Assembly: GCA_051985675.1 (NCBI GenBank)
Contig: JBPYFJ010000044.1
Location: 1 to 64,000, forward strand
Source: JAFAXD01 sp051985675
GTDB taxonomy: Bacteria; Pseudomonadota; Alphaproteobacteria; Rhizobiales; Xanthobacteraceae
Length of the DNA stretch: 64,000 bases
Direction of reading: 5' to 3'
This document shows positions 46,719-55,203 of this stretch, one piece after another; the first letter of the stretch is position 1; each line of letters begins with the position of its first letter. The notes under the pieces are model-generated. The model ran no database searches. It was not told the origin of the DNA and was given only the letters and a program-made list of their open reading frames with translations. The translations under genes and the position numbers were made by a program.

Positions 46719-47744
46719 ATGTCCGAAGCCGCGTCCGACAAGATTCCCGTTACCGTGCTCACCGGCTACCTCGGTGCCGGCAAAACCACGCTGCTCAACC
46801 GCATCCTCTCGGAACCGCACGGCAAGAAGTATGCGGTCATCGTCAATGAGTTCGGCGAGATCGGCATCGACAACGACCTCGTCGTGGGCGCCGACGAGGA
46901 AGTGTTCGAAATGAACAACGGCTGCATCTGCTGCACCGTGCGCGGAGACCTGATCCGGATCATCGACGGGTTGATGCGGCGCAAGGGCAAGTTTGACGCG
47001 ATCATCGTGGAAACCACCGGGCTCGCCGATCCAGCGCCGGTCGCGCAGACGTTTTTTGTCGATGAGGCGATCGGCGCCAAGGCCAAGCTCGATGCGGTGG
47101 TGACGGTCGCGGATGCCAAGTGGCTCAAGGATCGGCTGCGCGACGCGCCGGAAGCCAAGAACCAGATTGCGTTCGCCGACGTGATCCTGATCAACAAGAC
47201 GGACCTGGTCGCCGACGCCGATCTGCGGGAGGTCGAAGCCCGCATCCGCGGCCTCAATCCCTATGCAACCGTTCATCGCACGCAACGCTGCGCCGTGCCG
47301 TTGCCCGAAGTGCTGGGCCGCGGCGCGTTCGATCTCGACCGCATTCTCGACATCGAGCCGCAATTCCTGGAGCGCGATGACGATCATGATCACGGCGAGC
47401 ATCATCGCCATCATCATGGGCACGGCGGCCTCAAGCACTATCACGACGAGGAGATGCAATCGGTCTCGCTCAAATCCGACAAGCCGCTCAATCCGGACAA
47501 GTTCTTTCCCTGGATGCAGGAGCTGGTCGCCAAGGAGGGGCCGAACATCCTGCGCCTCAAGGGCATCCTGGCGTTCAAGGACGATCCGGACCGGTTCGTG
47601 CTGCAGGGCGTGCACATGATGCTCGACGGCGACCACCAGCGGCCGTGGAAGAACGGCGAAGCACGCGAGAGCCGGCTGATCTTTATCGGCCGCAACCTGC
47701 CGGAGGATAAGATCCGGCAAGGCTTTGAAGGATGCATGGCGTGA
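46719..47744 (+). CDS. CobW/COG0523 GTP-dependent metallochaperone
   Basis: This 341-residue G3E GTPase has Walker A TGYLGAGKTTLL (15-26), the metal-binding CICC (C69, C71, C72), ETTGLADPAP (Walker B/switch), and NKTD for guanine. A His/Asp-rich loop lies near 222-245, with a C-terminal CobW_C domain. The family delivers Zn(II) or, in some cases, cobalt or other metals to target enzymes. The His-rich loop suggests Zn binding. ATG 46719 has GGAG seven bases upstream. A 12-base palindrome (46695-46706) in the short leader is a possible operator. A WD40 gene follows after 19 bases. Confidence 0.93.
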   Translation: MSEAASDKIPVTVLTGYLGAGKTTLLNRILSEPHGKKYAVIVNEFGEIGIDNDLVVGADEEVFEMNNGCICCTVRGDLIRIIDGLMRRKGKFDAIIVETTGLADPAPVAQTFFVDEAIGAKAKLDAVVTVADAKWLKDRLRDAPEAKNQIAFADVILINKTDLVADADLREVEARIRGLNPYATVHRTQRCAVPLPEVLGRGAFDLDRILDIEPQFLERDDDHDHGEHHRHHHGHGGLKHYHDEEMQSVSLKSDKPLNPDKFFPWMQELVAKEGPNILRLKGILAFKDDPDRFVLQGVHMMLDGDHQRPWKNGEARESRLIFIGRNLPEDKIRQGFEGCMA

Positions 47745-47763
47745 TCGCAGGGGGGTTGACGCG

Positions 47764-48771
47764 GTGACCGACACGCGGCCCGCAACCCCATCGATCGTGG
47801 AGCGCACCCGGCGCATCGACGCCGGCGGTGCGGTGGTCGCAGTGCATTTCCTCGGCGACTTGGCGGCGTTCGTGCTCGGCGACGAAACCCTGCTGCTTGT
47901 GCCGCACGACGGCGAAGCGCGCCGCATCACCGCACACGGCGGCGCGATCCTGGCCGCGGCCGGTGACGACGATCGCCTCGTGACCGGCGGGGATGACGGC
48001 AAAGTCATGGCGACGAGCCGCGACGGCGCAAGCACCGCGATCGCGACCGACGCAAAGCGGCGCTGGATCGATCATGTCGCGCTTGGGCCCGACGGCGCCG
48101 TGGCATGGTCGGCCGGCAAGCAGGCCTTGGTGCGCACCGGCAAGGGCGAGATGCGTGAGTTCGAAGCGCCTTCGAGTGTCGGCGGACTGGCGTTTGCCCC
48201 CAAGGGCTTTCGCGTCGCCGTCAGTCACTACAACGGCGCGACGCTGTGGTTTCCCAATGCCCCCAACGCCACCCCGGAGTTCCTGGCCTGGAAGGGCTCA
48301 CACCTTAAGGTGACGTTCAGTCCCGACGGCCGCTTCCTGGTCACGGCCATGCAGGAGCCGACCCTGCACGGCTGGCGGATTGTTGACGGCCGGCACATGC
48401 GGATGGCGGGTTACGCCGCCAAGGTGCGGGCGCTGTCGTGGAGCGCGGGCGGCAAATGGCTCGCGAGCTCCGGCTCGGATCAACTCGTGCTGTGGCCCTT
48501 CGCCGGCAAGGACGGGCCGATGGGCAAGGAGCCGCGCCTGCTGGCGGTGACCGACCGGCGCGTCGCGGCGGTCGCGTGCCATCCGGTGCAGGACGTGGTC
48601 GCGGTCGGCTACGACAGCGGTCTCTTGCTGCTGGTGCGCATCGATGACGGCGCCGAGATCCTCGTCAACAAGCCAGGGGGCGCGGCCGCCTCGGCGCTCG
48701 CCTGGAACGCAGCCGGCACAATGCTGGCGTTCGGCTGCGACGACGGGCAGGCCGGCACCGTGCGGCTTTAG
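47764..48771 (+). CDS. WD40 repeat protein paired with CobW
   Basis: This 335-residue cytoplasmic protein has about six to seven WD40-like blades, for example around VTGGDDGKVMATS, LKVTFSPDGRFLVTAMQEPTLHGWRI, ALSWSAGGKWLASSGSDQLVLWPF and ALAWNAAGTMLAFGCDDGQAGTVRL. Such beta-propellers are protein-docking platforms. GTG 47764 is preferred, with AGGGGGG about eight bases upstream; an earlier TTG overlaps cobW. Pairing with a CobW gene recurs in Rhizobiales by memory and suggests a shared complex in metal delivery. Confidence 0.85.
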   Translation: MTDTRPATPSIVERTRRIDAGGAVVAVHFLGDLAAFVLGDETLLLVPHDGEARRITAHGGAILAAAGDDDRLVTGGDDGKVMATSRDGASTAIATDAKRRWIDHVALGPDGAVAWSAGKQALVRTGKGEMREFEAPSSVGGLAFAPKGFRVAVSHYNGATLWFPNAPNATPEFLAWKGSHLKVTFSPDGRFLVTAMQEPTLHGWRIVDGRHMRMAGYAAKVRALSWSAGGKWLASSGSDQLVLWPFAGKDGPMGKEPRLLAVTDRRVAAVACHPVQDVVAVGYDSGLLLLVRIDDGAEILVNKPGGAAASALAWNAAGTMLAFGCDDGQAGTVRL

Positions 48772-48910
48772 CGGGCTAGGGCGCGCTAGTTCGAGTTGTC
48801 GGCGGCGTGCGAGCGCGCCTTCGGCAGGCTTGCCATCGCGGCGATGGGTTTCGGCGCGACGCACCTCGACCCGTCCCGCAGTTCCGACAAAACAACGCGC
48901 GTGGTTAACG

Positions 48911-50341
48911 CTATGCCACCAGCACGTTCTTGAATTGCCACGGATCGCTGGTGTCGAGGTCCTCGGGGAACAGCACACCGCGGCCCACGAGCGGGGTCCA
49001 ATCGGTGTACTGTCCGATCACTGGTCCGAGGTACGGGCGCTGGACCTGGAGGCAGCGACGGAAATCCATCTCGTCGGCCTCAACGATGCCGCGATCGGGA
49101 TTTTCCAGCATCCAGATGATGCCGGCGAGAACCGCCGACGTCACCTGCAGGCCGGTCGCGTTCTGATAGGGCGCGAGCTGCCGCGTCTCCTCGACCGAGA
49201 GCTGGGAGCCGTACCAGTAGGCGTTCTTGGTGTGGCCGTAGAGCAGGACGCCGAGTTCGTCGATGCCGTCGACGATGTCGTGCTCCGACAGGATGTGCCA
49301 GGTCTGCTGCTGGGTCCAGGCGGCGCCCGCCATCTCGTGCAGCGACAGCACCGCGTCATCGCACGGATGGTAGGCGTAATGACAGGTCGGCCGGTAGACC
49401 ACCTTGCCGCCCTCACGCCGGGTGAAGTAGTCCGCAATCGAGATCGACTCGTTGTGCGTTACCAGAAAGCCGTGCTGCGCCTTGGGGGTCGGTGTCCACG
49501 AGCGCACGCGGGTGCCGGCGCCGGGCTGCAGCAGGTAGATCGCCGCCCCGCAGCCGAAGTCGTGTTTGCGTCCATTCGCCGGCATCGACTTCTCGTGCGT
49601 GCCCCAGCCGAGCTCGGCCGGCTGCAAGCCTTCCGAGACGAAACCCTCAACCGACCATGTGTTGACGAACTTGCCGCGCGGTTTTGGATCGCGCGCGCGT
49701 TGGGTGTCGCGCTCGGCGATATGGATGCCCTTGATGCCGGCACGTTGTGCGAGCCGCGCCCAGTCCTCGCGGGTCTTCGGCTCGTCGAACTTGACCCCGG
49801 TATCGCGTGCGACGTCGAGCAACGCCTGCTTGACCATCCACGACACCATGCCGGGATTGGCGCCGCAGCAGCTCACCGCCGTCACCCCGCCGCCGCGGCG
49901 GCGGCGCAGGTCAAGCAAACTCTCGCGCAGCGCGTAGTTCGAGCGCTGCGACACCGAGAGCTTGGCATCGGTATAGAGCCCCGGCCACGGCTCGATGACC
50001 GTGTCGATGTAGAAGGCGTCGAGGTCCTTGGCGAACTCGATGAGATCGACCGAGGAGGTTTCGACCGACAGGTTGACGACGAGACCGCGTCCCGGCCCCG
50101 CCTTGAGCAGCGGGGTCAGAACCTCGCGGTAATTCTCCCGCGTGATGGCGAGGTGCATGAACCGCAGCTGCCGCTCGTCGAGCAGACGGCGGTCGCTATC
50201 GTCGGGGGCGATCACCACGAACTTCGAGCGGTCGAACGCGATGTGGCGCTCGATCAGCGGCAGGGTTCCCTTGCCGATCGAGCCGAAGCCGATCATCACG
50301 ATGGGCCCGTCAAAGCGGGCGAGTACGGCGGCGTCGTTCAT
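48911..50341 (-). CDS. hss: Homospermidine synthase
   Basis: This 476-residue enzyme makes sym-homospermidine from two putrescines (or putrescine plus spermidine) using NAD as a cycling cofactor. It has the N-terminal Rossmann motif MIGFGSIGKGTLPLIERH, SCCGANPGMVSWMVKQALL near 165 and the C-terminal LGPVIGQYTDWTPLVGRG, all typical of bacterial HSS related to saccharopine reductase. Homospermidine is the main polyamine of many rhizobia. It is the last gene of the ornithine decarboxylase-GNAT-hss operon, which supplies its substrate putrescine. Confidence 0.96.
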   Translation of the reverse strand: MNDAAVLARFDGPIVMIGFGSIGKGTLPLIERHIAFDRSKFVVIAPDDSDRRLLDERQLRFMHLAITRENYREVLTPLLKAGPGRGLVVNLSVETSSVDLIEFAKDLDAFYIDTVIEPWPGLYTDAKLSVSQRSNYALRESLLDLRRRRGGGVTAVSCCGANPGMVSWMVKQALLDVARDTGVKFDEPKTREDWARLAQRAGIKGIHIAERDTQRARDPKPRGKFVNTWSVEGFVSEGLQPAELGWGTHEKSMPANGRKHDFGCGAAIYLLQPGAGTRVRSWTPTPKAQHGFLVTHNESISIADYFTRREGGKVVYRPTCHYAYHPCDDAVLSLHEMAGAAWTQQQTWHILSEHDIVDGIDELGVLLYGHTKNAYWYGSQLSVEETRQLAPYQNATGLQVTSAVLAGIIWMLENPDRGIVEADEMDFRRCLQVQRPYLGPVIGQYTDWTPLVGRGVLFPEDLDTSDPWQFKNVLVA

Positions 50342-50380
50342 CTTGCGGCTACTCCAGCCTTAAAACCCAATCCAAAGTCA

Positions 50381-50953
50381 TCAAGCTGCACGCGGCATGA
50401 CATCCCGATGATCGTCTTTGATGGCGGCGACCAGCGCGTTGAGATCGGGCGTGGGGGCGAGCTCGCCGGCCGCGCTGATCAATCCCCGGGCACCATCGAG
50501 CGCGCCGGGTTCCAGTTCAAGCGCCAGCAGGCGATCGACCTCGTAACGCCCCGGCATCCACAACGCGCTGGCCTTGTCGGCGGAAAAGCCGAAGCGGCCA
50601 TAAAAGGGCGCGTCTCCGACCAGCAGCACGGCGCCGTGGCCGAGGCGGCAGGCCGCCGCGATCGCATGGCGCATGAGCTTTGAGCCGATGCCGCGCTTGC
50701 GGCACTGCGGGTGCACTGCCAGCGGCCCGAGCAGCAGCGCGGCGCGCGCCGTGCCGGCCGAGACGTGCCAGAGCCGCACCGTGCCGACGACGCGGCTGCC
50801 TTCGATTGCGACGAAGGACAGCTCATCGGCCGGCCGGCGCCCTTCGCGCAGGCGCTCGGAGGTTTTAGTGAACCGGACTGGGCCGTAGGCGGTGTCGAGC
50901 AGCGCCTCGCGCGCAATGACATCGGCGGGCCGTTCGTTGCGGATCGTGACCAT
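50381..50953 (-). CDS. GNAT N-acetyltransferase in the polyamine operon
   Basis: This 190-residue GNAT protein of the YhbS type has the acetyl-CoA-binding motif A HPQCRKRGIGSKLMRHAI near 81-98 and motif B-like LVGDAPFYGRFGF. ATG 50953 is supported by AAGGAG six bases upstream; another ATG 15 codons earlier is less likely. It lies between odc and hss (39 bases before hss), so acetylation of a polyamine is a reasonable guess. The family is too broad to be sure. Confidence 0.88.
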   Translation of the reverse strand: MVTIRNERPADVIAREALLDTAYGPVRFTKTSERLREGRRPADELSFVAIEGSRVVGTVRLWHVSAGTARAALLLGPLAVHPQCRKRGIGSKLMRHAIAAACRLGHGAVLLVGDAPFYGRFGFSADKASALWMPGRYEVDRLLALELEPGALDGARGLISAAGELAPTPDLNALVAAIKDDHRDVMPRAA

Positions 50954-51045
50954 GGTCAGCTCCTTCCCCGTCGCATCGAGCGACACCACGCGGCGCATGG
51001 CGTCACCTGATGGCGGCGCATTCCAAGCTTGAGATGTTGAGGAAG

Positions 51046-51068
51046 GGGAGCCGGCCTCACCGGCTCCC
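51046..51068 (-). other. Stem-loop just after the ornithine decarboxylase stop codon
   Basis: GGGAGCCGG (51046-51054) and CCGGCTCCC (51060-51068) form a 9-bp perfect stem with a 5-base loop. No U tract follows on the minus strand, so it is more likely an mRNA stability or attenuation element within the operon than a full terminator. Confidence 0.5.
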
Positions 51069-51075
51069 GACGGGG

Positions 51076-52206
51076 TTAGATGTGGTAGGTCTTCAACGGC
51101 GGGAAGCCGTTGAATGCCACCGTCGAGTAGGTCGCCGTATAGGCGCCAGTGCCCTCGATCAGGACCCGATCGCCGATCTCGAGACTGACCGGCAACAGGT
51201 ACGGTTCCTTCTCGTAAAGCACGTCGACCGAGTCGCAGGTCGGGCCGGCCAGGATGCAGGGCGCAACCTTGCCGCCGTCGCGCAGCGTGCGGATCGGATA
51301 GCGAATCGACTCGCCGATCGTCTCGGCGAGGCCGCCGAACTTGCCAATGTCGAGATAGACCCAGCGCACCGTGTCGGCCTCGCTCTTCTTGGAGACGAGC
51401 ACGACCTCGGCCTCGATCACACCCGCATTGCCGACCATGCCGCGGCCCGGCTCGATAATGGTCTCCGGGATTGCGTTGCCGAAGTGCTTGCGCAGGCCAC
51501 GGAAGATTGCCGAGCCGTACACTTTCACTGCCGGCACGTTCTTGGTGTACCGGGTCGGAAAGCCACCGCCGAGATTGACCATGGTCAGCGCGATGCCGCG
51601 CTCGCCGCACTCGCGGAAGATCGCGGAGGCGGCGGCCAGCGCGGTGTCCCAGGCGCCAGTGTTGCGCTGCTGCGAGCCGACGTGGAACGACACCCCGTGG
51701 GCGATCAGGCCAAGCCGGTGCGCGTGCTCGAGCACGTCCGGAGCCATCCCTGGCTCACAGCCGAACTTGCGCGACAGCGGCCACTCGGCGCCGACGTTGT
51801 CGCACAGGATGCGGCAGAACACGCGGCTGCCCGGAGCGGCGCGGGCGATCTTCTCGACCTCGGCCTTGCAGTCGACCGCGTAGAGGGTGATCCCGAGCTC
51901 GTGTGCGCGCGCGATATCGCGCTCCTTCTTGATGGTGTTGCCGAAGGAGATGCGATCGGGCGTGGCGCCGGCGGCGAGCACCATCTCGATCTCGGCGACC
52001 GAGGCGGTGTCGAAGCAGGAGCCGAGCCCCGCCAGCAGCTTGAGAACTTCCGGCGCCGGGTTGGCCTTCACCGCGTAGAACACGCGCGTGTCCGGCAGCG
52101 CCTTGGCGAAAGCCTGATAGTTGTCGCGCACGACGTCGAGGTCGACGACGAGGCACGGCCCGTCGTCGCGGCGTTCGCGCAGGAATTGGCGGATGCGCTC
52201 GGTCAT
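51076..52206 (-). CDS. odc: Ornithine decarboxylase, group IV (class III fold)
   Basis: This 376-residue PLP enzyme of the alanine-racemase fold type decarboxylates ornithine to putrescine. Lysine use is also possible in related enzymes. PLP lysine K47 is in YAVKANPAPEVL; SFHVGSQQ, VNLGGGFPTRY, EPGRGMVGNAG and the cross-subunit Cys in GPTCDSVDVL are all present. ATG 52206 is set by GGGAG six bases upstream; the 55-codon upstream extension lies in the mRNA leader. It is the first gene of the polyamine operon, behind a leader of about 410 nt. Confidence 0.95.
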   Translation of the reverse strand: MTERIRQFLRERRDDGPCLVVDLDVVRDNYQAFAKALPDTRVFYAVKANPAPEVLKLLAGLGSCFDTASVAEIEMVLAAGATPDRISFGNTIKKERDIARAHELGITLYAVDCKAEVEKIARAAPGSRVFCRILCDNVGAEWPLSRKFGCEPGMAPDVLEHAHRLGLIAHGVSFHVGSQQRNTGAWDTALAAASAIFRECGERGIALTMVNLGGGFPTRYTKNVPAVKVYGSAIFRGLRKHFGNAIPETIIEPGRGMVGNAGVIEAEVVLVSKKSEADTVRWVYLDIGKFGGLAETIGESIRYPIRTLRDGGKVAPCILAGPTCDSVDVLYEKEPYLLPVSLEIGDRVLIEGTGAYTATYSTVAFNGFPPLKTYHI

Positions 52207-52616
52207 GGCGCTCTCCCTTCCACAGCTCAAGGGGCGGTCCCACCGCCCGTTGTGATGCGGGTTGCGATCTTTGCCGCTGGCGCGCGTTGGGGACGCGCTG
52301 GCGACGAGGAGTCGAAACCCGCCCTGCTGCCTTGGATTGGATGGGAGTGATCCCGTCCGCACGGCCGGCAATGAATGAACAAGCCTCTTCGGTAACCCGA
52401 GCCAGCGGTGGAAGGCTGGCAGAGACCAGAGAAGCCCGCTCCGTCGTTGCTTTAAGCCGCGTCCCCCGTTGAGCGCGGGGTGCGCCGGTTTCGCCTCCGG
52501 CTGCCGGTCGCGATGCTAAGGAGAGAGACCTTCTCTTTCCTCAGGCGGCTGTCCGGCCTCTTGTCCGGATACCTACCGACCGACACACGGCCACAGGCAC
52601 GTGCGAAATTGGGCAA
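52207..52616 (-). promoter_or_regulatory. speF motif: Long structured leader of the ornithine decarboxylase gene (speF-type RNA motif)
   Basis: Between a strong promoter at 52622-52649 and the odc ATG lie about 410 nt on the minus strand. Stems include TCCGG/CCGGA (52552-52569), AGAGA/TCTCT around 52524-52536, a GCCGG/CCGGC pair around 52485-52505 and CCCCG/CGGGG further on. Alphaproteobacterial ornithine decarboxylase genes of this COG0019 class are known to be preceded by a long conserved RNA called the speF motif. I assign this leader to it by gene context, length and strand, not by alignment. Polyamine or ornithine feedback is the expected function. Confidence 0.65.
52452..52586 (-). other. 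Possible 44-codon Arg-rich leader peptide inside the odc leader
   Basis: From GTG at 52586 an uninterrupted frame of 44 codons runs to TAA at 52452, entirely within the leader RNA and about 250 nt before odc. It contains 12 Arg, mostly in the second half, with runs RRR and NRR. No Shine-Dalgarno is visible before the GTG. It may be chance coding in a structured RNA. It is recorded because enterobacterial speF is controlled by an Arg-rich upstream peptide. Confidence 0.25.
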
Positions 52617-52621
52617 TTCTC

Positions 52622-52649
52622 GAAATAATTTATTTGAGCGCGCTGTCAA
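52622..52649 (-). promoter_or_regulatory. Promoter of the polyamine operon
   Basis: On the minus strand TTGACA (52644-52649) is a perfect -35 and TATTTC (52622-52627) a -10-like box at 16 bases. The spacer and surroundings are distinctly AT-rich for this genome. The start near 52615 gives the long odc leader. Confidence 0.65.
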
Positions 52650-52768
52650 GAGATTCTTCGCGGCGAAATTGCGATTTGTGCCGACGCTCGAACGCATCAG
52701 CAAGTCGTCGCTCCAACCAGAAGCACGCGCGCCTTTGTGTGGTCGGACTCGCGCGCGGGGCAGAGACG

Positions 52769-53029
52769 TCAGTCAGCGGCAAAAAACGGCTCGATTCGCA
52801 TCGCTTTGCGAATGAACGCGGCCATCACGGCGACGCCGGCGATGAAGAACAGCGCGGTGAGCACATATTCGCCGTAATCCCCTAGGCTCAGCAAGTTCGC
52901 GAGCGCCCAGCCGCCGGCGAACGCCGCGCCAAACACTTCGGCGCCGATCAGGATGGCGGCGCTCAGCACGGTCGAGACGCTCTGCCACTTGATGCGGCGG
53001 CCGGCGGGAGCTGGTGCGGTGTTGTCCAT
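52769..53029 (-). CDS. Small two-helix membrane protein, unknown
   Basis: This 86-residue protein has two strongly hydrophobic segments (about 19-42 and 53-72) with a short GDYGEYV loop between them. The N-terminus is Ala/Pro-rich and the C-terminus ends RIEPFFAAD. It resembles hypothetical inner-membrane proteins conserved in Bradyrhizobium relatives, without a named function. It lies upstream of the polyamine operon promoter and is divergent from the M3 peptidase gene. Confidence 0.7.
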   Translation of the reverse strand: MDNTAPAPAGRRIKWQSVSTVLSAAILIGAEVFGAAFAGGWALANLLSLGDYGEYVLTALFFIAGVAVMAAFIRKAMRIEPFFAAD

Positions 53030-53124
53030 GGCGGTGACCTTCTGACGGGGCGGACCCTCTACGAAATTGCCGGCGGGATCAAGGCCGATAGCGCCCTCGT
53101 GAGCGATCCATTACATGGGAGGCC

Positions 53125-55191
53125 ATGACCCAGCCGCCCGCCACCAACCCCATCCTCGCCGCATGGACCACCCCGTTCGAAGCGCCGCCGTTCGCTGAGA
53201 TCGCGCCGGAGGCGTTCCGCGACGCCTTCAACCAGGCGCTGGCAGCGCACGACCGCGAGATCGATGCGATTGCGGCCGACCCGGCGCTGCCGGCGTTCGA
53301 CAACACCATCGCGGCGCTGGAGCGCAGCGGGCGCGCCCTGCGGCGGGTGGCGTCGCTGTTCTGGGCGCTGGCGGGCGCGCACACCAACGACGCGCTGCTC
53401 GCGATCGAGCGCGAGATCTCGCCCAGGCTCGCCGCCCATTCCAACAAGATCCGCCTCAACCCCGCCTTGTTCCGCCGGATCGACGCGCTCTGGCGTGGGC
53501 GTGAGACGCTCAGCCTCAGCCCGGAGCAGGCGCGCGTGCTCGAGCGTTATCAGACGAGCTTCCGGCGGGCTGGCGCCGCCCTCGACCCGGATGCGAAAAA
53601 GCGCCTCGGCGAGATTGTCGAGCGGCTTGCGGAGCTCGGCACCAGCTTTTCCCAGCACGTGCTCGCGGACGAGCAATCCTACGTGCTCGAACTCCGGAGC
53701 GAGGACGACCTTGCCGGCCTGCCGGATTTCGTGCGCGCGGCCGCGCGCGAGGAGGGCGAGGAGCGCGGGCTCGCCGGCAAGCATGCCATCACGCTCTCGC
53801 GATCCAGCGTCGAGCCGTTTCTGCAGTCGTCGTCCCGGCGCGACCTGCGCGAGCAGGCATTTCGCGCCTGGACCGCGCGCGGCGACCGGGGCGGAGAGAC
53901 CGACAACAAGGCGCTAATCGCCGAGATGGTGGCGCTGCGCGCCGAACGGGCCAATCTGCTCGGCTTTGCGACGTTTGCGGACTACCGGCTCGATGATTCG
54001 ATGGCCAAGACGCCAGCGGCGGTGCGCGATCTGCTGCGGCGGGTGTGGGTGCCCGCGCGCGAGCGCGCTCTCGCCGACCGCGACGCCATGCAGGAGCTCA
54101 TCCGCACCGAGGGCGGCAACTTTGAGCTCGCGCCCTGGGACTGGCGCTACTACGCCGAGAAGCTGCGCAAGGCGCGCTGCGATCTCGACGAGGCGCAGCT
54201 CAAGCCCTACCTGCCGCTCGACGGAATGATCGCGGCCGCGTTCGCGACCGCACAGCGGCTGTTCGGCCTCACCTTCGCGGAGCGCCACGACATCCCGGTG
54301 TGGCACCCGGACGTGCGCACGTTCGAGGTGACCGGCGCGGACGGCCGCCACATGGGGGTATTCTTCGGCGACTATTTCGCCCGGCCGTCCAAGCGCAGCG
54401 GCGCCTGGATGACGACGCTGCGCCCGCAGGAAAAGCTCGAGGGCGATCAGCGGCCGCTGGTCCTCAACGTCACGAATTTCGCCAAGGCGGGCGGCGGCGA
54501 GCCCACCCTGCTGTCGTTCGACGACGCCCGTACGCTGTTCCACGAGTTCGGGCACGCGCTGCACGCGCTCCTGTCCGACGTCACCTATCCGATGATCTCG
54601 GGCACCGGGGTACTCACCGACTTTGTCGAACTGCCCTCACAGCTCTATGAGCACTGGCTGGAGCAGCCCGAGATCCTTCGCGAGTTCGCCCGCCACTACA
54701 AAACCGGCGCGCACATCCCGGACGCCATAATCGAGCGGCTGATCGCCGCCCGCACCTTCAACCAGGGGTTCACCACGGTCGAATACATCGCCTCCGCCCT
54801 GGTCGACCTCGAGTTTCACTCCCTGCCCTCGGCCGAGAACCTCGACGTCGCGGCGTTCGAAACCGCGGAGCTGGCCAAGATCGACATGCCGGCCGAAATT
54901 GTGATGCGGCACCGGCCGCCGCACTTCGCCCACGTTTTTTCCGGCGGCGGCTACGCCTCCGCCTACTACAGCTACATGTGGTCGGAGGTGCTCGACGCCG
55001 ACGCCTTCCAGGCCTTCCGGGAAACCGGCGACGTGTTCGACCAGGTCACCGCCCGCAAGCTGCGCGACAACATCTATGCGGCCGGTGGCTCGCGTGATCC
55101 CGCCGAGGCCTATCGGGCTTTCCGCGGACGGCTGCCAACCCCGGACGCGCTGCTGCGCAAGCGTGGCTTTGCGCCGGCCAATCTCGAATGA
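53125..55191 (+). CDS. dcp: M3 family metallopeptidase (oligopeptidase A / Dcp-like)
   Basis: This 688-residue cytoplasmic zinc peptidase degrades short peptides. The zinc motif HEFGH is at 473-477, with the third ligand Glu expected about 25 residues later in LPSQLYEHWL. The N-terminus (NPILAAWTTPFEAPPFAEI), AWMTTLRPQ and the C-terminal YASAYYSYMWSEVLDADAF are typical of the Dcp/OpdA group. There is no signal peptide. A gamma-glutamyltransferase-like gene begins 12 bases downstream, so the two probably form a peptide-scavenging operon. Confidence 0.94.
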   Translation: MTQPPATNPILAAWTTPFEAPPFAEIAPEAFRDAFNQALAAHDREIDAIAADPALPAFDNTIAALERSGRALRRVASLFWALAGAHTNDALLAIEREISPRLAAHSNKIRLNPALFRRIDALWRGRETLSLSPEQARVLERYQTSFRRAGAALDPDAKKRLGEIVERLAELGTSFSQHVLADEQSYVLELRSEDDLAGLPDFVRAAAREEGEERGLAGKHAITLSRSSVEPFLQSSSRRDLREQAFRAWTARGDRGGETDNKALIAEMVALRAERANLLGFATFADYRLDDSMAKTPAAVRDLLRRVWVPARERALADRDAMQELIRTEGGNFELAPWDWRYYAEKLRKARCDLDEAQLKPYLPLDGMIAAAFATAQRLFGLTFAERHDIPVWHPDVRTFEVTGADGRHMGVFFGDYFARPSKRSGAWMTTLRPQEKLEGDQRPLVLNVTNFAKAGGGEPTLLSFDDARTLFHEFGHALHALLSDVTYPMISGTGVLTDFVELPSQLYEHWLEQPEILREFARHYKTGAHIPDAIIERLIAARTFNQGFTTVEYIASALVDLEFHSLPSAENLDVAAFETAELAKIDMPAEIVMRHRPPHFAHVFSGGGYASAYYSYMWSEVLDADAFQAFRETGDVFDQVTARKLRDNIYAAGGSRDPAEAYRAFRGRLPTPDALLRKRGFAPANLE

Positions 55192-55203
55192 CGGGCGCAC
55201 CTG

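Noticed and set aside
48786..48900. Short minus-strand frame after the homospermidine synthase stop
   Set aside because: About 35 codons with no ribosome site; it is the tail of a frame that overlaps hss.
51046..51068. Rho-independent terminator after ornithine decarboxylase
   Set aside because: The stem is perfect, but no U tract follows on the transcribed strand, and the next two genes are expected to be read through.
51010..52350. A 446-codon plus-strand frame opposite ornithine decarboxylase
   Set aside because: Shadow of odc; no ribosome site or domain.
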